Under the pieces are notes generated by a model. The model was not told where the DNA came from. It was given only the letters and a program-made list of their open reading frames with translations, and ran no database searches. A stretch of 64,000 nt of DNA from NCBI GenBank assembly GCA_964620445.1, contig CAZUHB010000005.1, positions 1-64,000 of the forward strand, read 5' to 3'. Source of the stretch: CAZUHB01 sp964620445. GTDB taxonomy: Bacteria; Planctomycetota; B15-G4; CAYZWU01. Below, in pieces: positions 25,111-33,180 of this stretch; positions within the stretch are counted from its first letter, which is position 1, and every line of letters starts with the position of its first letter. A program made the position numbers and the translations under genes.

Positions 25111-28100
25111 ATGGCAAACCAACAAAGAACAGTTCTGACACTTTTTCTGATTGCGGTCACAATCCTTCTCGGTACCTTTCTCTGGGTCCTGTTCGACAGG
25201 CCGCCGGCCGACGGCGTCGACTTGGGCGAACGGCTCGATACGATCCCGTCCCGGCAGGAAGGATCGGCTGGGGGAGGCGCGCGAACCGGTTCGGACGACG
25301 GACGCGACGCTGATCCCGATCGGCAGACCGATCCGGGAGGAGACAGAATCCCCGTCGTTCCCCCGATGGGCGGAAACCGTCTTCTGAGAGGGTCCGCCGC
25401 GATGTCGGACGGCACGCCCCTGCCCGGCCCTCTGACCGTCGCTGTGTCGACCAAGAGGCCTCCCTTCTCATTTCTCAATTTCCTCGATCTGGGCAAGATG
25501 AAAAACCTGGTCATCACCGGCAGGAACGAGCTCGCCGAGGTGCGCCAGGGGATCGAGGCGCGGACAGACCGGTCGGGAAATTTTGCGCTGACCGGGCTCG
25601 GTTCGGAAGCGATCTACCTCGTCCCGCTCGATCCCTTTCTCCATGCGGTTCGGTCGGAGAGGATCGAACCGGCGCAGGTCGATGATTCCGACCGGATCCG
25701 CCTTTTCGTGGAACAGGGTGCCGCGATAGAAGGTATCGTCAGGGATCGTTCCGGCGAACCGGTCGCCGGTGTCTCGGTGACGATCAGGGAAAAATTCAAT
25801 CCCATGGTGGCCTTATCGGACCGCCGCGGCATGGTCGCCTCGTTTACCACGAAAACGGATGGGGATGGAACCTTTCACGTTCAAGGCATCCCCTGCAACA
25901 ACGCGATGGTGCTCGATACAACGTCCGAGAACCATGCTCGCACGATCGCCCACACACTGAATTTCTCCAAGGGACACACCCTGTCGCTCGAGCTCGTGTT
26001 GGCCGAAAGCTCGTCGCTCAGCGGCGTTGTCAATGACAAGAGCGGGCGCCCTCTGCCGGGTAAGAAGGTGCTGATCGCCAAAACCGACAAGATCCTCGAA
26101 TCCGTGATGAACGAGCAGGACGACGGCGAAATCAAGGTCCGCACCGAACGGGATGGGACATTCCTGTGCGACAATCTCGCGGCTGGGACCTACAGGATCA
26201 CCCTCGATGAGCCGGGTTTCGTTCGCTCCAGCCACAAGGGTATTCAGCTCGCGGCGGGGGAAGATCGCACCGGCTTCGTCCTCATCATGGACGAAGGGCT
26301 TGCCATCAGCGGACGCATCGTCGATTCCTCGCAGCAGCCGGTGAAGGCCGCTCTCGTGAAGACCGTCCCCGAATTCGATTTGAGCAAGATCATGGACATG
26401 GTGGAGAGCCAGAAACACCGCAACATCGTCCATACAGACGAGGAGGGCTTTTTTCACTGTTCGGGCCTGATCGCCGGGAAATACAACCTGGAGATCAAGC
26501 GGTCGGGTATCACCGACAGTTCGCACAAGGGCTTCGATGCGGGCAGCGAGGATCTCCTGATCGTTCTCGAATCGGGCGGCATCACCGGAATCGTGGTCTC
26601 CATCGAAGACGGCGAGCCGGTTCGTAAATACCGTCTCGACCTGACGCCCGCGGGCAAGACCGATCTTCTCGATCCCTTCGGGCTGAAATCGAACATCAAG
26701 CGCACCATCAAAGATGACCAGGGGAAATTCGAAGTCCCTTTCCTCCTGCCGGGCAGTTACACCATGACCGTGAGGGCCGACGATCTCGAAACGCGTGTGA
26801 TGAAGAATATCATTGTGAGAGACGGTGACGTGACCCGCGGACTGCTTGTCATGCTCGCTCCCGATGCGAGTGTTTCGGGCTTGATTCTGGACAAGCGAAC
26901 AGGGGAACCGATCGAGGGAGCGCGCGTCTCGATGAAAGGCGGCCTGGAGGGGATGCTGGAGGAGTTCAAAGGGAGCGACATCGTCTTTTCCAACGAGAGG
27001 GGTGAGTACCGATTCGGGCGTCTTTCGGCCGGTCCGACCCGGCTGATCGTGTCCCACGGGCGCTACGAAAGCCAGAACCTCCCGGAGATCGTCCTCGCCG
27101 AAGGGGAAGAGGTCGAGAATTTCGACGTCTTCCTGTCGCGAGGGGGGACGATCCACGGCTCCGTTCTCGGGCCGGGCAACAAACCCGTGGCGGGCGCGAC
27201 AATCATGGCGTCCACTCCGATGGCGTCGGTCATGAAATCGACCCGCACCGACGCGAACGGCATCTACGAGATGACCGGGTTCCCGCCGGGGACGTATACG
27301 GTCATCCATATGGCGTCGAGCTTCAGTTTCGGCGAAGACTTCATGGAGTCGGTCACGGGCGGCATGAGCATGCAGTACGTGTCTTTGAAAAAGGACGAGG
27401 TTTTAGAATGCAATTTCTCTCTCGAAGCCGACGCCTTCTCCGGTGTGGTCGAGGGGCGCGTCACTGAATCGGGCCGGCCCGTGGGCAGGGCCATGGTCAC
27501 GGCGCTTCCGCTCGACGGAGAGGGTGCGGGCGGGTCGGCGACGACCACCACATCGGCCGACGGCCATTACACTCTCAAGAAGATCAAACCGGGCGAGTAC
27601 ACCTTTCGCGTCGTGAGAACGGAAAACCTGACCGTCGGAGGCGGCACGGAGGTTGTCTTCAAAACAAAGATCCCCGACGTCTCCGTCCACGAGTTCAACA
27701 TGGAACTGCCGGGCGGCTCGATCGAAGGCCGGGTCATCGACGAGGACACGCTCGAACCGATCCAGGCGGCGCGCGTTCTGGTGAGGCGCAGCGCAAAGGA
27801 GCGGGGAGACGATCCCGTCTCGGACGCGATGGGCGGCCGGGTTGGAGAGGTCTACTCCGACAAGGCCGGAACCTTCCGAATCTTCAACCTGAAGCGGGGT
27901 TCTTACGACCTCCTCGCGGGGGGATCCAACATTCTGGGTATGAACTCGGGCGGGTATGCCCGGCGATCGATCGACGGAATCGAGGTTCACAAGAATCGCG
28001 CCGTTCGCGGCGTGCGCATCGAACTCGAGAAAGGCGGCACCATCGACGGGCTCGTGACCGACCGCAAGGGGAAAGGGATCTCCGGCGCGTCGATCTTTTT

Positions 28101-28590
28101 CCAGCCGGTGGGTGCCACCTCGTTCGAGCCCTTTTCCGAATGCTACAGCGATCCCGCGGGCCGCTTCTCGTATGCGGGGCTTGCCAAAGGCCGGTACACG
28201 CTCGCGATCAAGCATTCCGAATTCGCGACGATCCTCGTGTACGACATCTCCGTCAGAAAAGAAAAAACCGCTTCGGTCACGATCAAACTGAGTACGGGCA
28301 CGGCTCTCTACATCAGGTTCGAGAGCGGATTGACAGAAGAGTCATTGGCCAGCGCCGTTGTTGATCTTCTGGACAACTCCGGGAACCGCCTCACCGATCT
28401 GATTGGTCTAACGGACATCATGCAAACATTTTACGCAAACAACGACACCCCCACCGGCAGCCGGTATCTCGGCCGATACGCGCCGGGCACCTACTATGTA
28501 CAGGTGGTCCATCCCGATCTCGGCACGAAAAATCTCGAGATTCTGGTGGACGGGAAGAAATCGGAGCAAACGCTCACCATCCCCTTCTGA
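25111..28590 (+). CDS. Membrane-anchored giant protein with carboxypeptidase-regulatory-like repeats, copy B
   Basis: A 1159-residue protein with one N-terminal TM helix (residues about 8-26, LTLFLIAVTILLGTFLWVLF), an acidic Gly-rich linker and about ten tandem beta-sandwich repeats. Repeats share openings like GIVRDRSGEPVAGVSVTI, GRIVDSSQQPVKAALVK and GLVTDRKGKGISGASIFF, and turns like TERDGTFLCDNLAAGTY. It is a relative of the divergent copy A but is not nearly identical. No enzymatic motif or C-terminal anchor is visible. Such CarboxypepD_reg arrays are typical of large surface or periplasmic proteins; the ligand is unknown. Confidence 0.83.
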   Translation: MANQQRTVLTLFLIAVTILLGTFLWVLFDRPPADGVDLGERLDTIPSRQEGSAGGGARTGSDDGRDADPDRQTDPGGDRIPVVPPMGGNRLLRGSAAMSDGTPLPGPLTVAVSTKRPPFSFLNFLDLGKMKNLVITGRNELAEVRQGIEARTDRSGNFALTGLGSEAIYLVPLDPFLHAVRSERIEPAQVDDSDRIRLFVEQGAAIEGIVRDRSGEPVAGVSVTIREKFNPMVALSDRRGMVASFTTKTDGDGTFHVQGIPCNNAMVLDTTSENHARTIAHTLNFSKGHTLSLELVLAESSSLSGVVNDKSGRPLPGKKVLIAKTDKILESVMNEQDDGEIKVRTERDGTFLCDNLAAGTYRITLDEPGFVRSSHKGIQLAAGEDRTGFVLIMDEGLAISGRIVDSSQQPVKAALVKTVPEFDLSKIMDMVESQKHRNIVHTDEEGFFHCSGLIAGKYNLEIKRSGITDSSHKGFDAGSEDLLIVLESGGITGIVVSIEDGEPVRKYRLDLTPAGKTDLLDPFGLKSNIKRTIKDDQGKFEVPFLLPGSYTMTVRADDLETRVMKNIIVRDGDVTRGLLVMLAPDASVSGLILDKRTGEPIEGARVSMKGGLEGMLEEFKGSDIVFSNERGEYRFGRLSAGPTRLIVSHGRYESQNLPEIVLAEGEEVENFDVFLSRGGTIHGSVLGPGNKPVAGATIMASTPMASVMKSTRTDANGIYEMTGFPPGTYTVIHMASSFSFGEDFMESVTGGMSMQYVSLKKDEVLECNFSLEADAFSGVVEGRVTESGRPVGRAMVTALPLDGEGAGGSATTTTSADGHYTLKKIKPGEYTFRVVRTENLTVGGGTEVVFKTKIPDVSVHEFNMELPGGSIEGRVIDEDTLEPIQAARVLVRRSAKERGDDPVSDAMGGRVGEVYSDKAGTFRIFNLKRGSYDLLAGGSNILGMNSGGYARRSIDGIEVHKNRAVRGVRIELEKGGTIDGLVTDRKGKGISGASIFFQPVGATSFEPFSECYSDPAGRFSYAGLAKGRYTLAIKHSEFATILVYDISVRKEKTASVTIKLSTGTALYIRFESGLTEESLASAVVDLLDNSGNRLTDLIGLTDIMQTFYANNDTPTGSRYLGRYAPGTYYVQVVHPDLGTKNLEILVDGKKSEQTLTIPF

Positions 28591-28883
28591 CCATTCGAAA
28601 TCGAGATCCCGCCGGCAGGCCGGGGAGGATCCTCCTTGCAGCCGGAAGCTCCCGTTGATCCACGCCTTTGCGCCTCCATCAGCCCGAAGGGAAGGGGAAT
28701 GACGAGGCAATAAACAATCCTGAAAATCTTGCGCGCCCCCCTTCTTTTTGCTTTGATCACGGAACATTTCCTTTTAACAAAGAGGCAGGTAAAAACCGGG
28801 CTCAGAGGTGGATTCCATAAGGATTGGGCATCTGGGCGCCGGGATCGGTCACGTAGATGAAATATCCGGAAAGGAGGCTATCC

Positions 28884-29312
28884 GTGTCGGAGGATACCAG
28901 AAGGTACTTGGAAAGCCATGAATGGGCTCTACTCGAGGGTGATGTGGTGACTCTGGGACTGTCGGAATTTGCAGTGAAACACCTTTCCGACCTCGTGTTC
29001 ATCCAGCTTCCCGAGGTGGGCGACACTGTCGATGCGGGTGAGACCTTCGGTGAAATCGAATCGGTCAAGGCAGTTTCCGACCTCACCTCGCCCGTCACCG
29101 GCGAGGTGGTCGAAATCAACGAGGCCGTGGTCGAAAACCTCGAACTGATCTCGAGCGATTCTCTTGGAGACGGATGGCTCATCAAGGTCCGCATCTCGGA
29201 CAACACCGATTACGAAAGTCTCCTCGACTTTGAAGAGTATTCCCGACTTCTCGAGGACGAGGAGGACGAGGACGATCTCACCGATGGAGACGACGACAGT
29301 TCAGACGATTAG
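28884..29312 (+). CDS. gcvH: Glycine cleavage system H protein
   Basis: Lipoyl carrier that shuttles the aminomethyl group between the P, T and L proteins. The lipoyl-lysine is Lys62 in GEIESVKAVSDL. Other hallmarks are the early SHEWALLEGD and the SPVTGEVVEIN segment. AAAGGAGG about 6 nt before the GTG at 28884 sets this start; the upstream ATG at 28857 would add nine residues and lies before the site. The last 20 residues are strongly acidic, an unusual tail. It heads a gcvH-gcvPA-gcvPB unit. Confidence 0.93.
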   Translation: MSEDTRRYLESHEWALLEGDVVTLGLSEFAVKHLSDLVFIQLPEVGDTVDAGETFGEIESVKAVSDLTSPVTGEVVEINEAVVENLELISSDSLGDGWLIKVRISDNTDYESLLDFEEYSRLLEDEEDEDDLTDGDDDSSDD

Positions 29313-29472
29313 AGATATAGCGCGCGCAGACATCTTCTGCGCCTAGATTGGAACAGCGCGCGGACATCGACGGCATCCGGAAGATGTCGGCGCGATCGAT
29401 TCTGAAAGGGTCCGCACCGTGCCGAGCGCCGGAGTGGCCCTTTTCCTACCAGGTTTGAAAAAAGAGGACGTC

Positions 29473-30816
29473 ATGACTTATATCCAGAACACCGACGAGG
29501 ATCGTGCGCTCATGCTGAATACGATCGGCGCTCGATCGGTGGAGGAACTCTTCGAGGATATCCCGGCGTCGATCCGGTGGACGGGCGACTTCGATATCCC
29601 CGAGGCTCTTTCGGAGATCGAACTCTCCGACGAGATCAATCGCCTCGTCTTGAAGAACATCACCTCGAGCTGCAGACCCTCGTTCCTCGGCGCCGGTATC
29701 TACCGGCATTTCGTCCCCGAACTGGTCAACCATCTGGCCGGGCGCTCCGAGTTCGTCACTGCCTATACGCCCTACCAGCCCGAGGCGAGCCAGGGCGCGT
29801 TGCAGGCCTTTTTCGAGTACCAGACCATGGTCTGCATGCTCACCGGACTCGACATCTCGAACGCCTCCATGTATGACGGGGCAACAGCCCTCGCCGAATC
29901 GGCTCTCATGGCGATCGACCTGAAACGGAAGAAGAAGATCGTTGTCTCCGCCGCGGTCCATCCCGAGTACAGACAGGTCCTCGCCACCTACCTGCGGCAT
30001 ACGGGTGTGGAGATCGTGGAGATCCCGGCCGAGAAAGGGATCACTCCCGTCGGCGCGGTTCTGGACGCTCTCGAAGGTCAGGGAGCCGCGGCGCTCCTCA
30101 TTCAATCGCCCAACTTCTTCGGCTGCATCGAGGACGTGAAATCCCTCACCACAGCGGCGGAGGCGGCAGGCGCGTTTTCAGCCGTTTCCGTCGATCCGAT
30201 CTCTCTCAGCGTCCTCGAGGCGCCGGGCAAGCAGGGCGCCCACATCGTCACCGGCGAGGGCCAGGCGCTCGGCACACCGATGAGCTTCGGAGGTCCCGGG
30301 TTCGGATTCATGACGGCGCGGTCCGAGTTCATCCGCCGCTTGCCCGGCAGGATCGTGGGGCAGACCGAGGACAAGGCGGGACGCCAGGCCTACGTGCTCA
30401 CCTTCCAGACGCGCGAACAGCATATCCGCCGCGCGCGGGCCACATCGAACATCTGCACGAATCACGCCCTCGTCGCCCTGAGGGCCGTGGTCTACCTCTC
30501 CGCGCTCGGCCGCACCGGTTTCGCGAAGCTGGGTCGGCTGGTCGCCGCAAAATCCCACCGAGCCGCGGAGGCGATCATCGCGCTCCCCGGCTACGAAGCG
30601 GCTTTCGCGGCACCTTTTTTCAAGGAATTCACGATCCGCTGCCCCAGACCGGCGGCTGAGGTGAACCGCATCCTGCTCGAGAAGGGAATCGTCGGCGGCT
30701 ACGAGGCGGGCCGAGACTACCAGGGCTGCGAGCACGACATGATCGTGGCCGTCACCGAGATGACGACCGATCACGAGCTGAACCTCCTCATCGACGCTCT
30801 CAAAGGAATTGCCTGA
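29473..30816 (+). CDS. gcvPA: Glycine dehydrogenase (decarboxylating) subunit 1
   Basis: N-terminal half of the split glycine decarboxylase (P protein). The 447-residue product starts MTYIQNTDED with AGAGGA before the ATG; family motifs include FLGAGIYRHFVPE, TAYTPYQPEASQG and GEGQALGTPMSFGGPGFGF. It pairs with subunit 2, which starts inside its stop codon. The 160-bp gap after gcvH holds no gene and no recognisable glycine riboswitch. Confidence 0.95.
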   Translation: MTYIQNTDEDRALMLNTIGARSVEELFEDIPASIRWTGDFDIPEALSEIELSDEINRLVLKNITSSCRPSFLGAGIYRHFVPELVNHLAGRSEFVTAYTPYQPEASQGALQAFFEYQTMVCMLTGLDISNASMYDGATALAESALMAIDLKRKKKIVVSAAVHPEYRQVLATYLRHTGVEIVEIPAEKGITPVGAVLDALEGQGAAALLIQSPNFFGCIEDVKSLTTAAEAAGAFSAVSVDPISLSVLEAPGKQGAHIVTGEGQALGTPMSFGGPGFGFMTARSEFIRRLPGRIVGQTEDKAGRQAYVLTFQTREQHIRRARATSNICTNHALVALRAVVYLSALGRTGFAKLGRLVAAKSHRAAEAIIALPGYEAAFAAPFFKEFTIRCPRPAAEVNRILLEKGIVGGYEAGRDYQGCEHDMIVAVTEMTTDHELNLLIDALKGIA

Positions 30817-32264
30817 TGCACGATCCGAGACTGATATTCGAAAAAGACCACCCCGGGCGGCGCATCGTGCGCTTCCCCGGCGAAGAAGCACTCCCCGAGA
30901 TCGAGACCCTGATTCCAGAGGACTATCTGCGCGAGGACGACGCCCCTCTGCCCGAGGTGGGCGAACTCGATCTGGTCCGCCACTTCACACACCTCTCGAA
31001 ACGGAACAAGGGGGTGAACGACAGCTTCTACCCGCTCGGCTCGTGCACCATGAAGTACAATCCCCTTTTCAACGAGTCGGCGTCGGCCCGGCCGGGATTC
31101 ACCGATCTCCATCCCTACCAGCCGCCCGAGTCGGTTCAGGGCCTTCTGGAGGCCTTTCATCTCACCGAGAAGTATCTCGCCGAGATATCGGGGCTGCCCC
31201 ACGTCTCTCTTCATCCTGCCGCGGGTGCTCACGGCGAGCTCACCGCCCTGCTTGTCATCAGGAGATATATAGACAGCCTCGGCCAGGACGGTCGGCGCAC
31301 CGTGCTGATCCCAGACTCGGCCCATGGCACGAATCCCGCGTCGTGCACTTTTTCCGGTTTCAAGACCCGGGAGATCAAGTCGTCGAAGAAGACCGGTCTC
31401 ATCGACGTGGACAGCCTCAAAAAAGCGGTAGGCGACGACACGGCCGCGATCATGATCACCAATCCGAACACGCTCGGTCTCTTCGAAAGGGATATCGAAG
31501 AGATCTGTGCCATCGTCCACGAGGCGGGCGGCCAGGTCTACATGGACGGAGCCAACCTCAACGCGATCATGGGCGTGACGCGGCCAGGCGATTCGGGCGT
31601 GGACGTGATGCATTTCAATCTGCACAAGACATTCTCCACCCCCCACGGCTGCGGCGGTCCCGGCTCGGGCCCGATCGGCGTGGCATCCCATCTGGAGCCC
31701 TTCTTGCCCGTGCCGCGCGTGGAAAAGGAGGGGGATCTCTACACCCTCTCCACGGAATTCCCCAAGTCGATCGGCAGGACGCGTTCATTTTTCGGCAACA
31801 CGACGGTGATCGTGCGCGCCCTGTGCTACATTCTCGCGGTGGGCGGGGAGGGGATCGGCGAGGTGGCGCGCAACGCTGTTCTCAACGCCAACTATCTCCG
31901 CGTCAAACTGGGCAAGGTGTTCCCGGTTGCGTTCGATCGGACATGCATGCACGAATTCGTGGCCACCCCGAAGGGTCTCGGCAAAACGCGCGCCGTGGAC
32001 GTGGCGAAACGCCTCATCGACCTCGGCGCCCATCCGCCCACCGTCTACTTTCCCCTCATCGTTCCGGAAGCGATCATGGTCGAACCGACCGAAACGGAAT
32101 CGGTCGACACCCTCGATCGGTTCGTGGACGCCATGATGCAGATCGCGCGCGAGGCGCGGGAGGATATCGACCTGCTCCGCGAGGCGCCCCACGAAACGCC
32201 GGTGGGCCGGCCCGACGAAGTGCGCGCCGTGAAAGAGCCTGTCCTCATCTGGTCGCCGCGTTAG
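30816..32264 (+). CDS. gcvPB: Glycine dehydrogenase (decarboxylating) subunit 2
   Basis: C-terminal, PLP-binding half of split glycine decarboxylase. The PLP lysine is Lys271 in HFNLHKTFSTPHG, followed by the glycine-rich GCGGPGSGPIG. The 482-residue length is normal. The ATG overlaps the gcvPA stop (TGATG), supporting fixed subunit ratios. gcvT and lpd, needed for the full cycle, are not in the window. A convergent LipM-like gene begins its end 75 bp downstream. Confidence 0.95.
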   Translation: MHDPRLIFEKDHPGRRIVRFPGEEALPEIETLIPEDYLREDDAPLPEVGELDLVRHFTHLSKRNKGVNDSFYPLGSCTMKYNPLFNESASARPGFTDLHPYQPPESVQGLLEAFHLTEKYLAEISGLPHVSLHPAAGAHGELTALLVIRRYIDSLGQDGRRTVLIPDSAHGTNPASCTFSGFKTREIKSSKKTGLIDVDSLKKAVGDDTAAIMITNPNTLGLFERDIEEICAIVHEAGGQVYMDGANLNAIMGVTRPGDSGVDVMHFNLHKTFSTPHGCGGPGSGPIGVASHLEPFLPVPRVEKEGDLYTLSTEFPKSIGRTRSFFGNTTVIVRALCYILAVGGEGIGEVARNAVLNANYLRVKLGKVFPVAFDRTCMHEFVATPKGLGKTRAVDVAKRLIDLGAHPPTVYFPLIVPEAIMVEPTETESVDTLDRFVDAMMQIAREAREDIDLLREAPHETPVGRPDEVRAVKEPVLIWSPR

Positions 32265-32338
32265 CAGTTCGAGCGGTTCGCCCCGCCTGGCGATCCCGGC
32301 GAAAGAATCGGTCCGATCGGCGCACGCCGCTTCTTGAT

Positions 32339-33100
32339 TCAACGCCTTCTGAGCCAGGCGTCGGTGGCGTACTTCTCCCGCCTGATGCGGATTGCGTCGT
32401 TCTCCAGCTCGAGGGGGGGGCGCCATTCGTCGAGGTGTTTTGCGAAGTGCCGTTCCAGACCCTGCTTCAAGGCTTCGTACGCGTGCTCTCGCAAGACCGA
32501 TCTGCCGCAGAGCGCGTTCACGAATGCCGACTCGGGCGTCATGAGATTCCGTTCGAGCGGAATCGAACCGTGGTGGAGCACCCGCCCCCCTTTTCGCCGC
32601 TGGGCCGATCCGACCAGCTTGCGCCCCCCGGCAACGAGGTCGTAACTGGTGACAGCGTAAAAACAGCGTCCGTCGTCGTCCTCTTCCTCCTGTTCGATCG
32701 AACGGTCGTGCCTCGGTCCGGCATCCACGCCCAGCGTGTCCAGGCCCGCGGCGATCGCCGAATGTATGGCGTGGTACGAGTCCTCGACGGAACCCGCGAA
32801 GGGGATCTCCCCCTCATCGCCGGTAATGGAAAAGGTGATCTCATCCTTGTGAAGGATCGCTCCCCCGCCGGTGGTCCGGCGCGTGATCAGCGCCCCCAGC
32901 TCGCGCACCCTCTTTGGCGGAAACTCCTCGTACTTTTGGAAGTATCCGAGCGAGAGACCTGGAGGATCCCAATCGTAAACCCTGACAACGACGGGATGTC
33001 CCTGCCGCAGGCCGAGCAGGGCTTCGTCGATCGCCATGTTTTCATGGGGATGGCGCGCGCCGGAGTCGAAAAACAACCAGGTATTGTCCATGTCCGCCAT
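32339..33100 (-). CDS. Lipoyl/octanoyl protein transferase, LipM-like
   Basis: A 253-residue member of the lipoate-protein ligase/octanoyltransferase superfamily. Motifs are RRTTGGGAILHKDEITFSI, the invariant lysine in GRKLVGSAQRRKGG (Lys161), HHGSIPL, and a cysteine-phenylalanine pair (Cys146) at the position of the catalytic cysteine of LipM-type octanoyl-ACP:GcvH transferases. LplA and BirA-type ligases would use ATP and lack this cysteine. Placement beside gcvH, a lipoyl protein, fits. An acidic stretch (EQEEEDDD) lies just before the cysteine and is not typical. Confidence 0.83.
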   Translation of the reverse strand: MADMDNTWLFFDSGARHPHENMAIDEALLGLRQGHPVVVRVYDWDPPGLSLGYFQKYEEFPPKRVRELGALITRRTTGGGAILHKDEITFSITGDEGEIPFAGSVEDSYHAIHSAIAAGLDTLGVDAGPRHDRSIEQEEEDDDGRCFYAVTSYDLVAGGRKLVGSAQRRKGGRVLHHGSIPLERNLMTPESAFVNALCGRSVLREHAYEALKQGLERHFAKHLDEWRPPLELENDAIRIRREKYATDAWLRRR

Positions 33101-33114
33101 GATGTCTCGCTTCG

Positions 33115-33162
33115 AAAAACAGGAGCCGGTGGCAGCCGCTTCTTGCAGCCGCCGCCGGCCCC
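33115..33162 (-). terminator. Intrinsic terminator after the SurA-like gene
   Basis: On the minus strand an 18-position GC-rich stem (17 pairs counting three G-U, one C-A mismatch) with loop AAGAA is followed by TGTTTTT. It lies between the stop of the SurA-like gene at 33181 and the start of the LipM-like gene at 33100, so the two genes are probably separate units or show attenuated read-through. Confidence 0.8.
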
Positions 33163-33180
33163 TGGAACAGTCTCGGACCT

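Noticed and set aside
28591..28883. Glycine riboswitch before gcvH
   Set aside because: The conserved tandem-aptamer core could not be found in this gap nor in the gap before gcvPA.
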